Assembly: GCA_002683405.1 (NCBI GenBank)
Contig: NYTH01000008.1
Coordinates: 118,040 to 175,785, forward strand
DNA length: 57,746 nt
DNA from: Salinisphaeraceae bacterium
GTDB taxonomy: Bacteria; Pseudomonadota; Gammaproteobacteria; Nevskiales; Salinisphaeraceae
Reading direction: 5' to 3'
In this document: piece by piece, positions 38,658 to 48,560 of the stretch
Layout of the letters: each line of letters begins with the position of its first letter
Position numbering within the stretch: the stretch's first letter is position 1
Made by a program: the position numbers and the translations under genes
Notes under the pieces: generated by a model
The model's database searches: none
The model's input: the letters and a program-made list of their open reading frames with translations, nothing else
Told to the model about the DNA's origin: nothing

Positions 38658-39271
38658 AAGGCGGGGATGGTAGCCGTAACGCCTGGCTTAGGCGAACCGA
38701 CATGATAGCGAGGTGCGCCGGGTTGGGCTGACCGGTGGCGGGCGCGAACAAGTCAGGAGAGGCAAATCAGTGAGCGGTCGTGCAGCCAGTACGGTTGAAG
38801 CTGCTACAAGGCGATGTGCGTCAGGAGGTTTGTCTGCTGCGGATGTCGTGCTAATCACTTGGCCGAATGGGCTGCGGTGTCCTAATTGATCTGCGTGCGT
38901 GAGCCGCTAGCGCGGGAACACAGCTTGCCCGCGTGAAAGTAGGCTCCGGAGTTCGAACGTCCTGGGAAGGGGATCTGTCCGTGAATCGCTCTAAGCTGGC
39001 GATTGTGCATCTGCGCAACGTCCGTCGATCGATCCGGCCGGCCGCTTTGTATCAGTCGCATGGCCCCGGGTTAGTAAAAAGCCATGGAGTAGGAATTTTC
39101 TGCTTGATTGATGGCGTCGGAAACGGTGAGGAGGCCGTTATGGCGTGTCTGGAGAGAACCTTGTTCCGTTTTCCTCCCGGTCCGCGTCTTGCGTGGTCGC
39201 GAGACACGCGCTGGAGGAGGGATTTCCCGCTTGACTGTTGGCGCCGGAATTCTTTTTTTTTGGGCGGGAAA
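38658..39271. other. 614-bp gene-poor interval with a decayed direct repeat
   Basis: No convincing gene. An open frame from about 38933 runs into the tRNA-Val gene and has no ribosome-binding site. The right half contains a direct repeat (39085-39123 and 39212-39250) and an inverted pair GCGTGTCT / AGACACGC. A run of nine T follows at 39252-39261, just beyond the 3' end of tRNA-Val. Confidence 0.5.
39085..39250. repeat. Pair of imperfect direct repeats about 127 bp apart
   Basis: The core 33-mers at 39091-39123 and 39218-39250 agree at 26 positions, sharing GCTTGA, TTGGCG/ATGGCG and CGGAA blocks. The similarity extends a few bases left (TGGAGTAGG against TGGAGGAGG). It lies downstream of tRNA-Val. 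Confidence 0.55.
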
Positions 39272-39346
39272 TGGTGGGCGGTGCTGGGTTCGAACCAGCG
39301 ACCCCTGCCGTGTGAAGACAGTGCTCTACCACTGAGCTAACCGCCC
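39272..39346 (-). tRNA. tRNA-Val(CAC)
   Basis: A full cloverleaf: acceptor GGGCGGT / ACCGCCC, anticodon arm CTGTC-TTCACAC-GGCAG with anticodon CAC, and T-arm GCTGG-TTCGAAC-CCAGC. Discriminator A and an encoded CCA follow. Reads the GUG valine codon. 75 nt including CCA, with its own strong promoter. Confidence 0.96.
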
Positions 39347-39357
39347 GCTGCGCGCGG

Positions 39358-39386
39358 ATATTAAGAGTTGGCGCAACACGGGTCAA
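39358..39386 (-). promoter_or_regulatory. Sigma-70 promoter of tRNA-Val
   Basis: On the minus strand TTGACC (39386-39381) and TAATAT (39363-39358) with a 17-nt spacer, followed by a GC-rich discriminator directly before the tRNA. Both hexamers match consensus at 5 of 6 positions. Confidence 0.8.
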
Positions 39387-39482
39387 CGACAGCGGCCACT
39401 TCGGTTGGCCGGCAACCGGCCGATTTGTTTATAGTCCGCCCAGCGCGCAGCGCGCGTTCAGTCAGCAAGCAAGAGGATGTCG

Positions 39483-40562
39483 ATGCAGTTCATAGACCTG
39501 GCCGCCCAGTATCATCGGATCAAGGACGACGTGGATCGCCGCATGGCCGCGGTACTCGAACACGGCCAGTACGTCATGGGCCCGGAAATTGACGAGCTTG
39601 AGCAACGGCTGGCCGACTACACGGGGGCCAAGCATTGTGTTGCGCTGTCCAGCGGCACCGATGCGCTGCTGGTCGCGATGATGGCGCTGGAGATTGGCCC
39701 CGGCGATGAAGTCATCACGACGCCGTTCACGTTCATCGCCACGGGCGAGATGATTGCGCTGATTGGCGCCAAGCCGGTTTTTGTCGATATCGACCCGGAC
39801 ACCTACAACCTGGATCCGGCCCTTGTGGAGCAGGCCATCACCGACCGGACCCGCGCCATCGTGCCGGTCAGCCTGTACGGGCAGTGCGCCGATATGGACG
39901 CTCTCAACGACATCGGCGCCCGGCACGGCATCCCGGTTATCGAGGATGCCGCACAGAGTTTCGGCGCCACCTATCGCGGCAAGCGGTCCTGTGGCCTGTC
40001 ACGTCTGGCAGCCACGTCCTTTTTTCCGGCCAAGCCGCTGGGCTGTTACGGCGACGGCGGGGCGGCGTTCACCGATGATGAGGGGTTGGACAAGCTGATG
40101 CGCGAGCTGCGCAACCACGGCCAGGATCGCCGCTACCACCATCCGCGCATCGGACTGAACGGCAGGCTGGACACGCTGCAGGCCGCCGTGCTGCTGGCAA
40201 AAATGGACATATTCGAGGACGAGGTGATGGCGCGCGGCCGCATTGGCGCCCGCTACACCGAAAAGCTTTCGGGGGCGGTCAAGACGCCGACGCTTCGGGA
40301 GGGCAACACGAGCGTCTACGCGCAGTACACCATCGAGGTGGATGACCGGGACGCGGTCATGGACAAGCTCAAGGCCGCCGGCGTGCCAACGGCCGTGCAT
40401 TATCCGGTGCCGCTGAACAAGCAGCCGGCGCTGAAGTGTCCGGCGGCGGTCCCCGTGTCCGACGCTGCCTCGGACCGGGTGATGAGTCTGCCGATGCATC
40501 CCTACCTGAAGGAGAGCGAACAGGACGAGGTGATTGCCGCCGTGATTGACGCCGTAAGCTGA
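39483..40562 (+). CDS. DegT/DnrJ/EryC1/StrS sugar aminotransferase
   Basis: A 359-residue PLP enzyme that transaminates a nucleotide-linked keto-sugar. Seen: ALSSGTDALLVAMMAL, DEVITTPFTFIATGE, VIEDAAQSFGATYRG, and the PLP lysine in SFFPAKPLGCYGDGGA. It resembles WbpE-type enzymes that make 2,3-diaminouronates, but the substrate is inferred. ATG 39483 is chosen because AAGAGG lies 6 nt before it; ATG 39477 would abut the ribosome-binding site. No other gene of such a pathway adjoins; ugd lies about 0.5 kb downstream past two tRNAs. Confidence 0.88.
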   Translation: MQFIDLAAQYHRIKDDVDRRMAAVLEHGQYVMGPEIDELEQRLADYTGAKHCVALSSGTDALLVAMMALEIGPGDEVITTPFTFIATGEMIALIGAKPVFVDIDPDTYNLDPALVEQAITDRTRAIVPVSLYGQCADMDALNDIGARHGIPVIEDAAQSFGATYRGKRSCGLSRLAATSFFPAKPLGCYGDGGAAFTDDEGLDKLMRELRNHGQDRRYHHPRIGLNGRLDTLQAAVLLAKMDIFEDEVMARGRIGARYTEKLSGAVKTPTLREGNTSVYAQYTIEVDDRDAVMDKLKAAGVPTAVHYPVPLNKQPALKCPAAVPVSDAASDRVMSLPMHPYLKESEQDEVIAAVIDAVS

Positions 40563-40601
40563 CATTCTGCCCGCGGCGATCAAATTTCTTCTTCGAAACT
40601 G

Positions 40602-40630
40602 TTGTGGGGGCGGGCCGCCATCCCTATAAT
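40602..40630 (+). promoter_or_regulatory. Sigma-70 promoter of the tRNA-Ala/tRNA-Glu unit
   Basis: TTGTGG (40602-40607), 17-nt spacer and a consensus TATAAT (40625-40630), followed by a GC-rich discriminator, as in stringently controlled stable-RNA promoters. The leader to tRNA-Ala is about 70 nt. Confidence 0.8.
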
Positions 40631-40709
40631 TCGCCCCTCGCCGCGATGGGGCACTCGTGCTTCGATGTGGCGAATGCCCGAGGTGCTGCGGCGCCGGGGC
40701 GTGAATATC

Positions 40710-40785
40710 GGGGCCATAGCTCAGTTGGGAGAGCGCAACACTGGCAGTGTTGAGGTCGGGGGTTCGAATCCCCCTGGCTCCACCA
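40710..40785 (+). tRNA. tRNA-Ala(GGC)
   Basis: Acceptor GGGGCCA / TGGCTCC, D-arm with GCTCAGTTGGGAGAGC, anticodon arm CAACA-CTGGCAG-TGTTG with anticodon GGC, T-arm GGGGG-TTCGAAT-CCCCC, then A and an encoded CCA. 76 nt. It shares a promoter with the tRNA-Glu gene 98 nt downstream. Confidence 0.97.
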
Positions 40786-40883
40786 GATTAGGATAGAGCG
40801 GGTAATATCCGCCCACACTTGCGGCAGCGCCTGGTGGCGCCGCCACGGCAAGACCGCAACACAGATTCAGGTTTGTTAAGCGT

Positions 40884-40959
40884 GTCCCCATCGTCTAGAG
40901 GCCTAGGACACCGCCCTTTCACGGCGGTAACAGGGGTTCGAATCCCCTTGGGGACGCCA
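40884..40959 (+). tRNA. tRNA-Glu(UUC)
   Basis: Acceptor GTCCCCA / TGGGGAC, anticodon arm CCGCC-CTTTCAC-GGCGG with anticodon TTC, T-arm AGGGG-TTCGAAT-CCCCT, discriminator G and encoded CCA. 76 nt. Likely co-transcribed with tRNA-Ala. Confidence 0.97.
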
Positions 40960-41049
40960 TTCTTCATCACCTGCTTCGCGCAGCGCCGGTCCTGGCGTCT
41001 GTTACTCTCTCCAGGGCGCGAAGGCGCCTAGCTTCACAAGGCTTCTATT

Positions 41050-42408
41050 GTGCGAATCACCATATTCGGAACCGGCTATGTGGGGCTGGTTACGGGCGCC
41101 TGTCTGGCCGAAAGCGGCAATCACGTGCTCTGCGTGGATATTGATCAGGCAAAAATTGCTCGCCTCGAGCAGGGCGAAATTCCCATCTACGAGCCTGGTC
41201 TGGAAAACCTGGTGGTCGATAACCACAAGGCCGGTCGGCTGACGTTCACCACGGATATGCAGCAGGCCGTCGACCACGGCAAGCTGCAGTTCATCGCTGT
41301 GGGCACGCCGCCGGGCGAGGACGGCAGCGCCGATCTTCAGTATGTGCTTCAGGTGGCCCGGACCATTGGCGAGCGCATGAGCGACTACCGGATGGTCATC
41401 ACAAAATCGACCGTCCCGGTCGGCACGGCTGACAGGGTGCGCGAAACGCTGCAGGCGGCCCTGTCCGAGCGCGGCGCCCACTGCGAATTCGACGTGGCCT
41501 CCAATCCCGAATTTCTGAAGGAGGGCGCCGCGGTCGAAGATTTCATGAAGCCGGATCGCGTGGTGATCGGCGTGGATAACCCGCGTGCGGCCGAGCAGCT
41601 CAAGGCGCTCTACGCGCCCTTCAATCGCAGTCGTGATCGCTGCGTGGTCATGGATATCCGGTCGGCCGAGCTGACCAAGTACGCGGCCAACATCATGCTG
41701 GCCGCCAAGATCAGCCTGATGAACGAGCTGTCCCAGGTTGCCGACCGGGTCGGGGCCGATATCGAGCAGGTGCGCGCCGCTATCGGCGCAGACCATCGCA
41801 TCGGCTACCACTTCATTTATCCCGGCTGCGGTTACGGGGGCTCCTGTTTTCCCAAGGACGTCCGGGCGCTGGCGCGCACGGCATCGGCGCTGGGTTACGA
41901 AACCGAGATGATCAACGCCATCGAAGCCGTCAACAACCGTCAGAAGGAAACCGTCTTCCAGAAGATCAAGGCGCATTTCGGGGACCTGTCGGGTCGGACG
42001 ATCGCCCTTTGGGGCCTTGCCTTCAAGCCCAATACGGATGACATGCGGGAAGCGCCGAGTCTGACGCTGCTCGCGCAGCTCTGGGCCGAAGGCGCCGTGG
42101 TTCGCGCCCATGATCCCGAGGCGCGGGAGCAGACCCGGCTGGCGGTCGGTGATCGTGACGATCTGATTCTCTGTGAAACGGCCGACGAAGCGGCCGACGG
42201 CGCTGACGCGCTGGTGGTGCTCACCGAGTGGCACATCTACCGGAACCCCGATTTTGACGATCTGGCCAGCCGGATGCGCCAGCCGGTATTGTTCGACGGC
42301 CGGAACATTTACAACCCCGGCTACGTCATCGGCGCAGGGTTTGCCTATTACGGCATTGGCCGGGCCAGTCGCGATATCACGGCCAGCCAGAAAGCCATCG
42401 CAGGCTGA
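41050..42408 (+). CDS. ugd: UDP-glucose 6-dehydrogenase
   Basis: Oxidises UDP-glucose to UDP-glucuronate with two NAD+. The 452-residue product has [19 protein letters not shown] (NAD site), the [12 protein letters not shown] loop, [19 protein letters not shown], and the catalytic Cys266 in [11 protein letters not shown]. It starts with GTG. The product can feed the uxs enzyme at 17-18 kb or uronate-containing glycans. It follows tRNA-Glu by 90 nt and precedes fmdB. Confidence 0.96.
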   Translation: MRITIFGTGYVGLVTGACLAESGNHVLCVDIDQAKIARLEQGEIPIYEPGLENLVVDNHKAGRLTFTTDMQQAVDHGKLQFIAVGTPPGEDGSADLQYVLQVARTIGERMSDYRMVITKSTVPVGTADRVRETLQAALSERGAHCEFDVASNPEFLKEGAAVEDFMKPDRVVIGVDNPRAAEQLKALYAPFNRSRDRCVVMDIRSAELTKYAANIMLAAKISLMNELSQVADRVGADIEQVRAAIGADHRIGYHFIYPGCGYGGSCFPKDVRALARTASALGYETEMINAIEAVNNRQKETVFQKIKAHFGDLSGRTIALWGLAFKPNTDDMREAPSLTLLAQLWAEGAVVRAHDPEAREQTRLAVGDRDDLILCETADEAADGADALVVLTEWHIYRNPDFDDLASRMRQPVLFDGRNIYNPGYVIGAGFAYYGIGRASRDITASQKAIAG

Positions 42409-42486
42409 AAAAAGTTGCGGAGCAGGTCTTGCGGTGCGGCCGGGCCAGCCCCATTTTTCCGGCAGCATCCGGTGTGAGGGAGAACA

Positions 42487-42825
42487 ATGCCGATTTACGA
42501 ATATGAATGCGTCGCCTGCGGCCACGAACTGGAGGAGTTGCAGAAGCTTTCCGACGGCCCGCTGCGCAAGTGCCCCGAGTGCGGCAAATTGAAGCTGCAG
42601 CGCAAGGTCTCGGCCGCCGGTTTTCGCCTGTCGGGGAGCGGCTGGTACGAAACCGACTTCAAGAAGGACGGCCAGAAGAACCTGGCGGGCGACAAGGACG
42701 GCGACAAGAGCAAAAAGGAGTCGTCCACCAAGAGCGAATCCAAGACGGATGCGAAGAAGGATGCGAAGAAGGCGTCCGGCGGCGACAAGGCCAAACCGGC
42801 CGGCAAGAAGGATTCAGCTGCCTGA
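42487..42825 (+). CDS. FmdB-family zinc-ribbon protein
   Basis: 112 residues. The N-terminal MPIYEYECVACGHELEELQK and CPECGKLKLQRKVSAAGF supply the CxxC...CxxC zinc ribbon of FmdB-like proteins. The C-terminal half (about 58-112) is lysine/aspartate-rich and low in complexity, typical of such proteins just upstream of aspS. Function is not established. A clear AGGGAGA ribosome-binding site precedes ATG. A hairpin terminator lies between it and aspS. Confidence 0.9.
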   Translation: MPIYEYECVACGHELEELQKLSDGPLRKCPECGKLKLQRKVSAAGFRLSGSGWYETDFKKDGQKNLAGDKDGDKSKKESSTKSESKTDAKKDAKKASGGDKAKPAGKKDSAA

Positions 42826-42854
42826 GGGCCCGTCGCCCGGCGCAGTGTCTCACG

Positions 42855-42892
42855 GGCCGCGCATGCGTTAGTATGCGCGGCCTTCGTATTTT
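42855..42892 (+). terminator. Probable rho-independent terminator/attenuator between fmdB and aspS
   Basis: A perfect 10-bp stem GGCCGCGCAT / ATGCGCGGCC with an 8-nt loop, followed by TTCGTATTTT. The T-tract is interrupted, so termination may be partial. Confidence 0.65.
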
Positions 42893-42919
42893 CAGACCCT
42901 TTCAAGAACAAGCGAATTC

Positions 42920-44704
42920 ATGCGTAGTCACTATTGCAGCGATGTCGCCGGCGTAGCGCTGGGCGATCAGATCACCGCCTGTGGATGGGTCCACCGCCGT
43001 CGTGACCACGGCGGCGTCATATTCATTGATCTGCGGGACCGCAGCGGCCTGCTGCAGCTGGTTTTCGACCCCGACTACGCCGATATCTTTGCGATCGCCG
43101 AGAGCCTGCGGCCGGAGTTCGTGCTGAAAGCCACCGGCAAGGTGCGTGAACGGCCGGAAGGCACGATCAACCCGAAATTGCCGACCGGGCGCATTGAAGT
43201 ACTGGTCACCGAGCTCGAATTGCTCAATCGGGCCGATACTCCGCCTCTGCAGATCGACGAAACCGATCATGTGGGCGAAGAGGCTCGTCTGCGCTATCGC
43301 TACATCGAGCTTCGCAAACCGCGCATGCAGCAGCATCTGATGCTGCGCGCCGAGGTGACCCGCAGTCTGCGCCGCTATCTGGACGAGGCCGGATTTCTCG
43401 ATATCGAAACGCCGATTCTCACCAAGGCGACGCCCGAAGGCGCGCGCGACTATCTGGTCCCCAGCCGGACTCACCCGGGCTCGTTCTTTGCCCTGCCGCA
43501 ATCGCCTCAGCTGTTCAAGCAGCTGCTGATGATGTCCGGGCTGGACCGCTACTACCAGATTGCCCGCTGCTTCCGTGACGAGGACCTCCGAGCCGATCGC
43601 CAGCCGGAGTTCACCCAGCTCGATATCGAATTTTCCTTCTCCGACGAGTCGGAGATCATGGCCGTCAACGAGGCCATGATGCGTCAGCTGTTTGCGGATG
43701 TGCTGGACGTTCAGTTGCCCGACCCGTTTCCACGCATGACCTATGCCGAGGCCATGCGGCGTTTCGGCTCGGACAAGCCGGATTTGCGCATCGACCTGGA
43801 GCTGGTCGACGTGGCGGATCTGGTGGCCGACGCCGAGTTCAAGGTTTTTTCCGGCCCGGCCAACGATCCGGGCGGGCGCGTGGCCATGCTGCCGGTACCG
43901 GGCGGCAGTTCGCTGACGCGCAAGCAGATCGACGACTACACCGACTTCGTGGGTCGCTACGGCGCGAAGGGTCTGGCGTACATCAAGGTGAACGATCCCG
44001 CGCAGGGACGCGAGGGTCTGGCTTCGCCGATTCTCAAATTTCTGTCTGATGCGGCCGTTGACGGTATTTTGCAGCGATCGGCAGCAAAAGCGGGCGATTT
44101 GATCTTCTTTGGTGCTGATCGTGCATCGGTGGTCAACGACGCGCTCGGCGCGCTGCGGGTCAGGCTCGGCCAGGATCTGGGCCGAATCGAGGGCGACTGG
44201 GCGCCCCTGTGGGTCATCGACTGGCCCATGTTCGAGTGGGACGACAAGGAAAAGCGCTGGGACGCACTGCATCATCCCTTTACCGCGCCGTCCGTGGACG
44301 ATCCGGCGGCCCTGGTCAGCCATCCGGGTGAGGCCTTGTCCCGCGCCTACGATCTCGTGCTCAACGGCACTGAACTGGGTGGCGGGTCGGTTCGTATTCA
44401 CCGGCCCGACATGCAGACCGCTGCCTTTCAAGTGCTGGGCATCGGCGCCGAGGAGGCCGAGGAAAAGTTCGGTTTCCTGCTGGAGGCGCTGCGCTACGGC
44501 GCGCCGCCGCACGGCGGCATCGCGTTTGGCGTGGATCGGCTGGTCATGCTCATGGCAGGCGCGTCGTCCATTCGCGAAGTCATCGCCTTTCCCAAGACGC
44601 AGACCGCAACGGACCTGCTCACCGGCGCGCCGGGTCTGGCCGACAATCGGCAGCTCAAGGAGCTTGGCATCCGACTGCGCCAGACGGAGAAGCCGTCCGA
44701 ATAG
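42920..44704 (+). CDS. aspS: Aspartate-tRNA ligase, probably non-discriminating (Asp/Asn)
   Basis: Charges tRNA-Asp with aspartate. The 594-residue product has the N-terminal OB-fold anticodon domain, the class II motif 2 region [20 protein letters not shown], the bacterial GAD insertion (about 280-420) and motif 3 [15 protein letters not shown]. His30 in HRRRDHGG, with Gly81 in RPEGTIN, is the combination associated with enzymes that also charge tRNA-Asn; discriminating enzymes have Leu and Lys there. This implies a GatCAB amidotransferase elsewhere. Start ATG 42920 has a weak ribosome-binding site. Confidence 0.96.
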   Translation: MRSHYCSDVAGVALGDQITACGWVHRRRDHGGVIFIDLRDRSGLLQLVFDPDYADIFAIAESLRPEFVLKATGKVRERPEGTINPKLPTGRIEVLVTELELLNRADTPPLQIDETDHVGEEARLRYRYIELRKPRMQQHLMLRAEVTRSLRRYLDEAGFLDIETPILTKATPEGARDYLVPSRTHPGSFFALPQSPQLFKQLLMMSGLDRYYQIARCFRDEDLRADRQPEFTQLDIEFSFSDESEIMAVNEAMMRQLFADVLDVQLPDPFPRMTYAEAMRRFGSDKPDLRIDLELVDVADLVADAEFKVFSGPANDPGGRVAMLPVPGGSSLTRKQIDDYTDFVGRYGAKGLAYIKVNDPAQGREGLASPILKFLSDAAVDGILQRSAAKAGDLIFFGADRASVVNDALGALRVRLGQDLGRIEGDWAPLWVIDWPMFEWDDKEKRWDALHHPFTAPSVDDPAALVSHPGEALSRAYDLVLNGTELGGGSVRIHRPDMQTAAFQVLGIGAEEAEEKFGFLLEALRYGAPPHGGIAFGVDRLVMLMAGASSIREVIAFPKTQTATDLLTGAPGLADNRQLKELGIRLRQTEKPSE

Positions 44705-44800
44705 AGCAGACCGGCCCGTCGCGGGGCGCGCCGGGGCTTGTGATATTCTCGGGGCATCCCACATTCACCAGTATCGGGCTTTTCGCAGACGGAACCGGAC

Positions 44801-45901
44801 ATGGCCGAAAGCGCACTTGCACTCAAGGATTTTGCTCAGCTGGACGACGCCAGGTGCGACGCCCGTATCCGGGCAGCCAAGCAGGCGCTTGGGGAGCGCT
44901 GCGTCATCCTGGGCCATCACTATCAGCGCGACGAGGTCTTCGCACACGCGGACATCACCGGTGATTCGCTGAAGCTTTCCGCGCAGGCCGCCGAATGCGA
45001 CGCCGAGTACATCGTCTTCTGTGGCGTGCACTTCATGGCCGAGGTGGCGGATGTGCTCTCGCGCGATGATCAGACGGTCATTCTCCCGGACATGGCGGCC
45101 GGTTGCTCCATGGCCGACATGGCAAACCTGCGAAATGTCGAACGTGCCTGGCGGGAGCTGGCCGAAGTGCTGGACCCGGACGAGCACATCACGCCGATCA
45201 CCTATATCAACTCTGCGGCCGACCTGAAGGCCTTTTGCGGGCGTCACGGCGGAATAGTCTGCACGTCCAGCAACGCCCGCGGCGTACTGGACTGGGCGTT
45301 CGAGCGTCGCGAGAAGGTGCTGTTCTTCCCGGATCAGCATCTGGGTCGCAACACCGGTCACGACATGGGAATCAGTCTGGACGACATGGTCGTCTGGGAT
45401 TTCGATAAACCCATGGGCGGGCTCACCGCGGAGCAGATTCGCGACGCAAGGATGATCTTGTGGAAGGGCTTTTGTTCGGTGCATCAGATGTTCCACCCGA
45501 ACCACATCAAGAAATTCCGCGAGGAGCACCCCGAGGGTCGCGTCATCTCGCACCCTGAGAACGCCTTCGAGGTTTGCCAGAATTCGGATGTGGTGGGCTC
45601 GACCGAAACCATCCTTAAAACGGTGCGGGCGTCGGACCCGGGCACGCACTGGCTGGTGGGCACAGAGTTGAACCTGGTCAATCGTCTCCACAACGAGATG
45701 GCGCCCAGGGGGGTCAAAGTCCAGTTCATGTCGCCGGTGGTTTGCATGTGCGCAACCATGTTCCGGACCGACCCGCAGCATCTGGCCTGGGTGATGGACA
45801 ACCTGGTCGAAGGCCAGGTGGTCAACCAGATCAAGGTGCCGGCGGACGAGGCCAGACAGGCCAAGGCGGCACTGGACCTGATGCTGGAGATCACGGCCTG
45901 A
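44801..45901 (+). CDS. nadA: Quinolinate synthase A
   Basis: Condenses iminoaspartate with dihydroxyacetone phosphate to quinolinate in de novo NAD synthesis, using a [4Fe-4S] cluster. The 366-residue product shows the early ILGHHYQRDEV motif, the cluster cysteines in FCGVHFMAE, CTSSNA and the C-terminal VCMCATMF, and SHPENAFEV. Length fits the family. It is followed by a strong terminator, so it is probably monocistronic. Confidence 0.95.
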   Translation: MAESALALKDFAQLDDARCDARIRAAKQALGERCVILGHHYQRDEVFAHADITGDSLKLSAQAAECDAEYIVFCGVHFMAEVADVLSRDDQTVILPDMAAGCSMADMANLRNVERAWRELAEVLDPDEHITPITYINSAADLKAFCGRHGGIVCTSSNARGVLDWAFERREKVLFFPDQHLGRNTGHDMGISLDDMVVWDFDKPMGGLTAEQIRDARMILWKGFCSVHQMFHPNHIKKFREEHPEGRVISHPENAFEVCQNSDVVGSTETILKTVRASDPGTHWLVGTELNLVNRLHNEMAPRGVKVQFMSPVVCMCATMFRTDPQHLAWVMDNLVEGQVVNQIKVPADEARQAKAALDLMLEITA

Positions 45902-45928
45902 CCCTACTGCTTGACGCACAGTCTGAAC

Positions 45929-45963
45929 CGGGCTGCGTACGATGTGCGCGGCCCGTTTTGTTT
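45929..45963 (+). terminator. Rho-independent terminator of nadA
   Basis: A 9-bp stem CGGGCTGCG / CGCGGCCCG (one G-T pair) with a 9-nt loop, followed by TTTTGTTT. It starts 28 nt after the nadA stop. Confidence 0.85.
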
Positions 45964-45992
45964 CCACTCAACGAATAAACGGTAGCCAGCGC

Positions 45993-46619
45993 ATGAGCAA
46001 CAGCGACGAAGCGCGCAATATTTTCCGCCACGAAGGCCAGGTAGACCGCGAGAACCGCGAGCGCGCCAACCGCCACAAGGGACTGACGCTGTGGTTTACC
46101 GGGCTGTCTGGGTCCGGCAAGTCGACGGTGTCGGTCGCGCTGGAGGAGCGTCTGCACGCGCTGGGCTGCGCGACCTACCGGCTTGACGGCGACAACGTAC
46201 GCACCGGCCTGAATCGTGATCTTGGCTTCACGCCGGAAGACCGTATCGAGAACATCCGCCGCATTGGCGAAGTAGCCAGGTTGTTCCGGGACGCCGGCAT
46301 CATCAATCTGGTGGCCTTCATTTCCCCCTACCGCCAAGACCGGCAGATGGCCCGCGCCCTTTCGGATCGCGGCGATTTCGTCGAGGTGTTTGTCGACTGC
46401 GCGCTGGATGTCTGCGAATCGCGCGACCCGAAAGGCCTGTACAAGAAGGCACGCGCCGGCGCGATTCCCAACTTCACGGGCATAAGCGCGCCCTACGAGC
46501 CACCGGAGAATCCCGAGGTCCACCTGCGCACGGACACGCAGAGCCTGGATGATTGTGTGGAGGCCGTGCTCGGCCACCTGGTCGAAAAAGGCTACATTGA
46601 TCAGTCGCTGATCGACTGA
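45993..46619 (+). CDS. cysC: Adenylyl-sulfate kinase
   Basis: Phosphorylates APS to PAPS in sulfate activation. The 208-residue product has the P-loop [10 protein letters not shown] (about 34-43), the [17 protein letters not shown] motif and the NPYRQDR-like [11 protein letters not shown] segment with the downstream [10 protein letters not shown] motif. No cysDN partner is present. An alternative is supply of PAPS for sulfated glycans. ATG 45993 begins the product; an in-frame ATG 17 codons earlier lies inside the terminator hairpin. Confidence 0.94.
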   Translation: MSNSDEARNIFRHEGQVDRENRERANRHKGLTLWFTGLSGSGKSTVSVALEERLHALGCATYRLDGDNVRTGLNRDLGFTPEDRIENIRRIGEVARLFRDAGIINLVAFISPYRQDRQMARALSDRGDFVEVFVDCALDVCESRDPKGLYKKARAGAIPNFTGISAPYEPPENPEVHLRTDTQSLDDCVEAVLGHLVEKGYIDQSLID

Positions 46620-46633
46620 GCCGCCGGATGTGC

Positions 46634-46663
46634 TTCGAAGGTCGCCGGCGGCTGCGTTACAAT
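46634..46663 (+). promoter_or_regulatory. Possible sigma-70 promoter of glyA
   Basis: TTCGAA (46634-46639), 18-nt spacer, TACAAT (46658-46663), 40 nt before the glyA ATG. It overlaps a GC-rich hairpin after cysC (GCCGCCGG...CCGGCGGC) that lacks a T-tract. Confidence 0.4.
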
Positions 46664-46703
46664 ATCCGGCTACCTGCCCACGCCAGCAAAGGACCGTGTA
46701 CGG

Positions 46704-47999
46704 ATGTTTGACCTGTCTGCCTCTCTGGAGTCCTGCGATCCGGATCTTGCCGCTGCCATACAGGCGGAGAACCGGCGCCAGGAAGACCACATCGAGCTGA
46801 TTGCCTCGGAAAACTACGCCAGCCCCGTCGTGATGGCGGCGCAGGGTTCCCAGCTCACGAACAAGTATGCCGAAGGCTACCCGGGCAAGCGCTATTACGG
46901 CGGCTGCGAGCATGTCGATGTGGCCGAGCGGCTGGCCATTGAGCGGGCCTGCGAACTGTTCGGCTGTGACTACGCCAACGTCCAGCCTCATTCGGGCGCC
47001 CAGGCGAATGGCGCCGTGTTCATGGCGCTCGTGTCTCCTGGCGATACCGTGCTGGGCATGAGTCTGGCGCACGGTGGCCATCTGACCCACGGCGCGGCGC
47101 CGAATTTTTCCGGCAAGCACTACAACGCGGTTCAGTACGGGCTGAATGAGGACACGGGCGAGATTGACTACGAGCAGCTTGAAACACTCGCGCGGGAGCA
47201 CCGGCCCAAGCTGATCATCGGCGGATTCTCGGCGTATTCGCAGGTCGTCGACTGGGCGCGCATGCGCCGCGTGGCCGATGAGGTGGGTGCCTTTTTCCTG
47301 GTCGATATGGCCCATGTGGCCGGGCTGGTGGCTGCAGGCGTTTATCCCAGTCCACTGCCGCACGCCCACGTGGTGACCACCACCACTCACAAGACGCTTC
47401 GGGGGCCGCGGGGCGGTCTCATCCTGTCCGCCTGCGGCGACGAGAAGCTGTACAAGAAATTCAATTCGGCCGTGTTCCCCGGCCTGCAGGGTGGCCCGCT
47501 GATGCACGTCATCGCAGGCAAGGCAGCCGCGTTCAAGGAAGCGCTCGAGCCCGGCTTCAAGGATTACCAGCAGCAGATCTGCCGCAACGCGCAGGCCATG
47601 GCAAAAGTGTTTATCGATCGTGGCTACGACGTGATTTCCGGCGGCACGCAGAACCATCTGATGCTCGTGAGCCTCATCAAGCAAGACATCACCGGCAAGG
47701 ACGCTGAGGAGTCACTGGGGCGGGCGCACATCACGCTGAACAAGAACGCGGTGCCGGGTGATCCCCGGTCGCCTTTCGTCACCAGTGGTCTGCGTATCGG
47801 TACCCCGGCTGCCACGACGCGCGGCTTTGGTGAATCGGAAATGACCGACGTGGCGGGCTGGATTTGCGACGTGCTGGATGCACTTGCGGGCGAGGGCGAT
47901 GCCGAGCCGGTGATTGAAGCTACACGCGCCCGGGCCGCCGCGCTATGCGGCCGCTTCCCGGTGTACGGGTCGGCGCAAGCGGCCGCGGCCAACGGCTGA
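46704..47999 (+). CDS. glyA: Serine hydroxymethyltransferase
   Basis: Interconverts serine and glycine with THF, the main source of one-carbon units. The 431-residue PLP enzyme has [20 protein letters not shown], the [19 protein letters not shown] stretch and the PLP lysine in [17 protein letters not shown] (near residue 229). Length is slightly above the usual 417-420. It precedes nrdR, a common pairing in gammaproteobacteria. Confidence 0.97.
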   Translation: MFDLSASLESCDPDLAAAIQAENRRQEDHIELIASENYASPVVMAAQGSQLTNKYAEGYPGKRYYGGCEHVDVAERLAIERACELFGCDYANVQPHSGAQANGAVFMALVSPGDTVLGMSLAHGGHLTHGAAPNFSGKHYNAVQYGLNEDTGEIDYEQLETLAREHRPKLIIGGFSAYSQVVDWARMRRVADEVGAFFLVDMAHVAGLVAAGVYPSPLPHAHVVTTTTHKTLRGPRGGLILSACGDEKLYKKFNSAVFPGLQGGPLMHVIAGKAAAFKEALEPGFKDYQQQICRNAQAMAKVFIDRGYDVISGGTQNHLMLVSLIKQDITGKDAEESLGRAHITLNKNAVPGDPRSPFVTSGLRIGTPAATTRGFGESEMTDVAGWICDVLDALAGEGDAEPVIEATRARAAALCGRFPVYGSAQAAAANG

Positions 48000-48050
48000 G
48001 TGGCGGTCACGCGCCGTTGTTGCGGGCGCCGGCCGGTCTGACGCGCGACC

Positions 48051-48560
48051 ATGCATTGCCCATTCTGTGACGAGGACGCCACCCGCGTTGTCGACTCTCG
48101 CCTGGCCGCGGAAGGCAGCCAGGTCCGACGGCGGCGCGAGTGTCCGAAGTGCAGTTCGCGCTTCACGACGTTCGAGGTCGCCGAGCTCGTCATGCCCCGA
48201 ATTCTCAAGAGTGACGGCACGCCTGAACCGTTCGACGAGAACAAGCTCCGGCGCGGGATTACGCGGGCGCTGTACAAGCGGCCGGTGACATCGGAAGCCA
48301 TTGACGAGGCGATCAACCGCATCGGTCACCGCCTACGATCCGAAGCCGAGCGGGAAGTTGATGCCCGCAAGTTGGGCGACTGGGTCATGGAGGAGCTGCG
48401 GGCGCTGGATCAGGTTGCCTACGTGCGGTTTGCGTCCGTGTACCGGCGTTTCGAGGACGTCAACGCCTTCCGCGAGGAAATCGACCGTCTTGAATCCACG
48501 CCCGATCCCAGCGCGGTCCGCCGGCAGCTATCACTGATCGACAGCGACCGGAATCAGTGA
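48051..48560 (+). CDS. nrdR: Transcriptional repressor NrdR
   Basis: Represses ribonucleotide reductase genes in response to ATP/dATP. The 169-residue product has the N-terminal zinc ribbon (CPFC and CPKC, residues 3-34) and an ATP-cone (about 49-139) containing [19 protein letters not shown]. Length is a little above the usual 150-160. The TGA overlaps the ribD ATG (TGATG), placing it first in the riboflavin operon. No NrdR box is recognised in the window. Confidence 0.96.
   Translation: MHCPFCDEDATRVVDSRLAAEGSQVRRRRECPKCSSRFTTFEVAELVMPRILKSDGTPEPFDENKLRRGITRALYKRPVTSEAIDEAINRIGHRLRSEAEREVDARKLGDWVMEELRALDQVAYVRFASVYRRFEDVNAFREEIDRLESTPDPSAVRRQLSLIDSDRNQ

Noticed and set aside
38933-39340. 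A 135-codon plus-strand frame before tRNA-Val
   Set aside because: No ribosome-binding site, no recognisable product, and its end overlaps the tRNA gene.
42902-44764. A 620-codon minus-strand open frame over aspS
   Set aside because: Antisense to a clear AspRS; the composition is Gln/Arg/His-rich as expected from the reverse of a high-GC gene.
45891-47684. A 597-codon minus-strand open frame over cysC and glyA
   Set aside because: Antisense shadow of two secure genes, and it also crosses the nadA terminator region.
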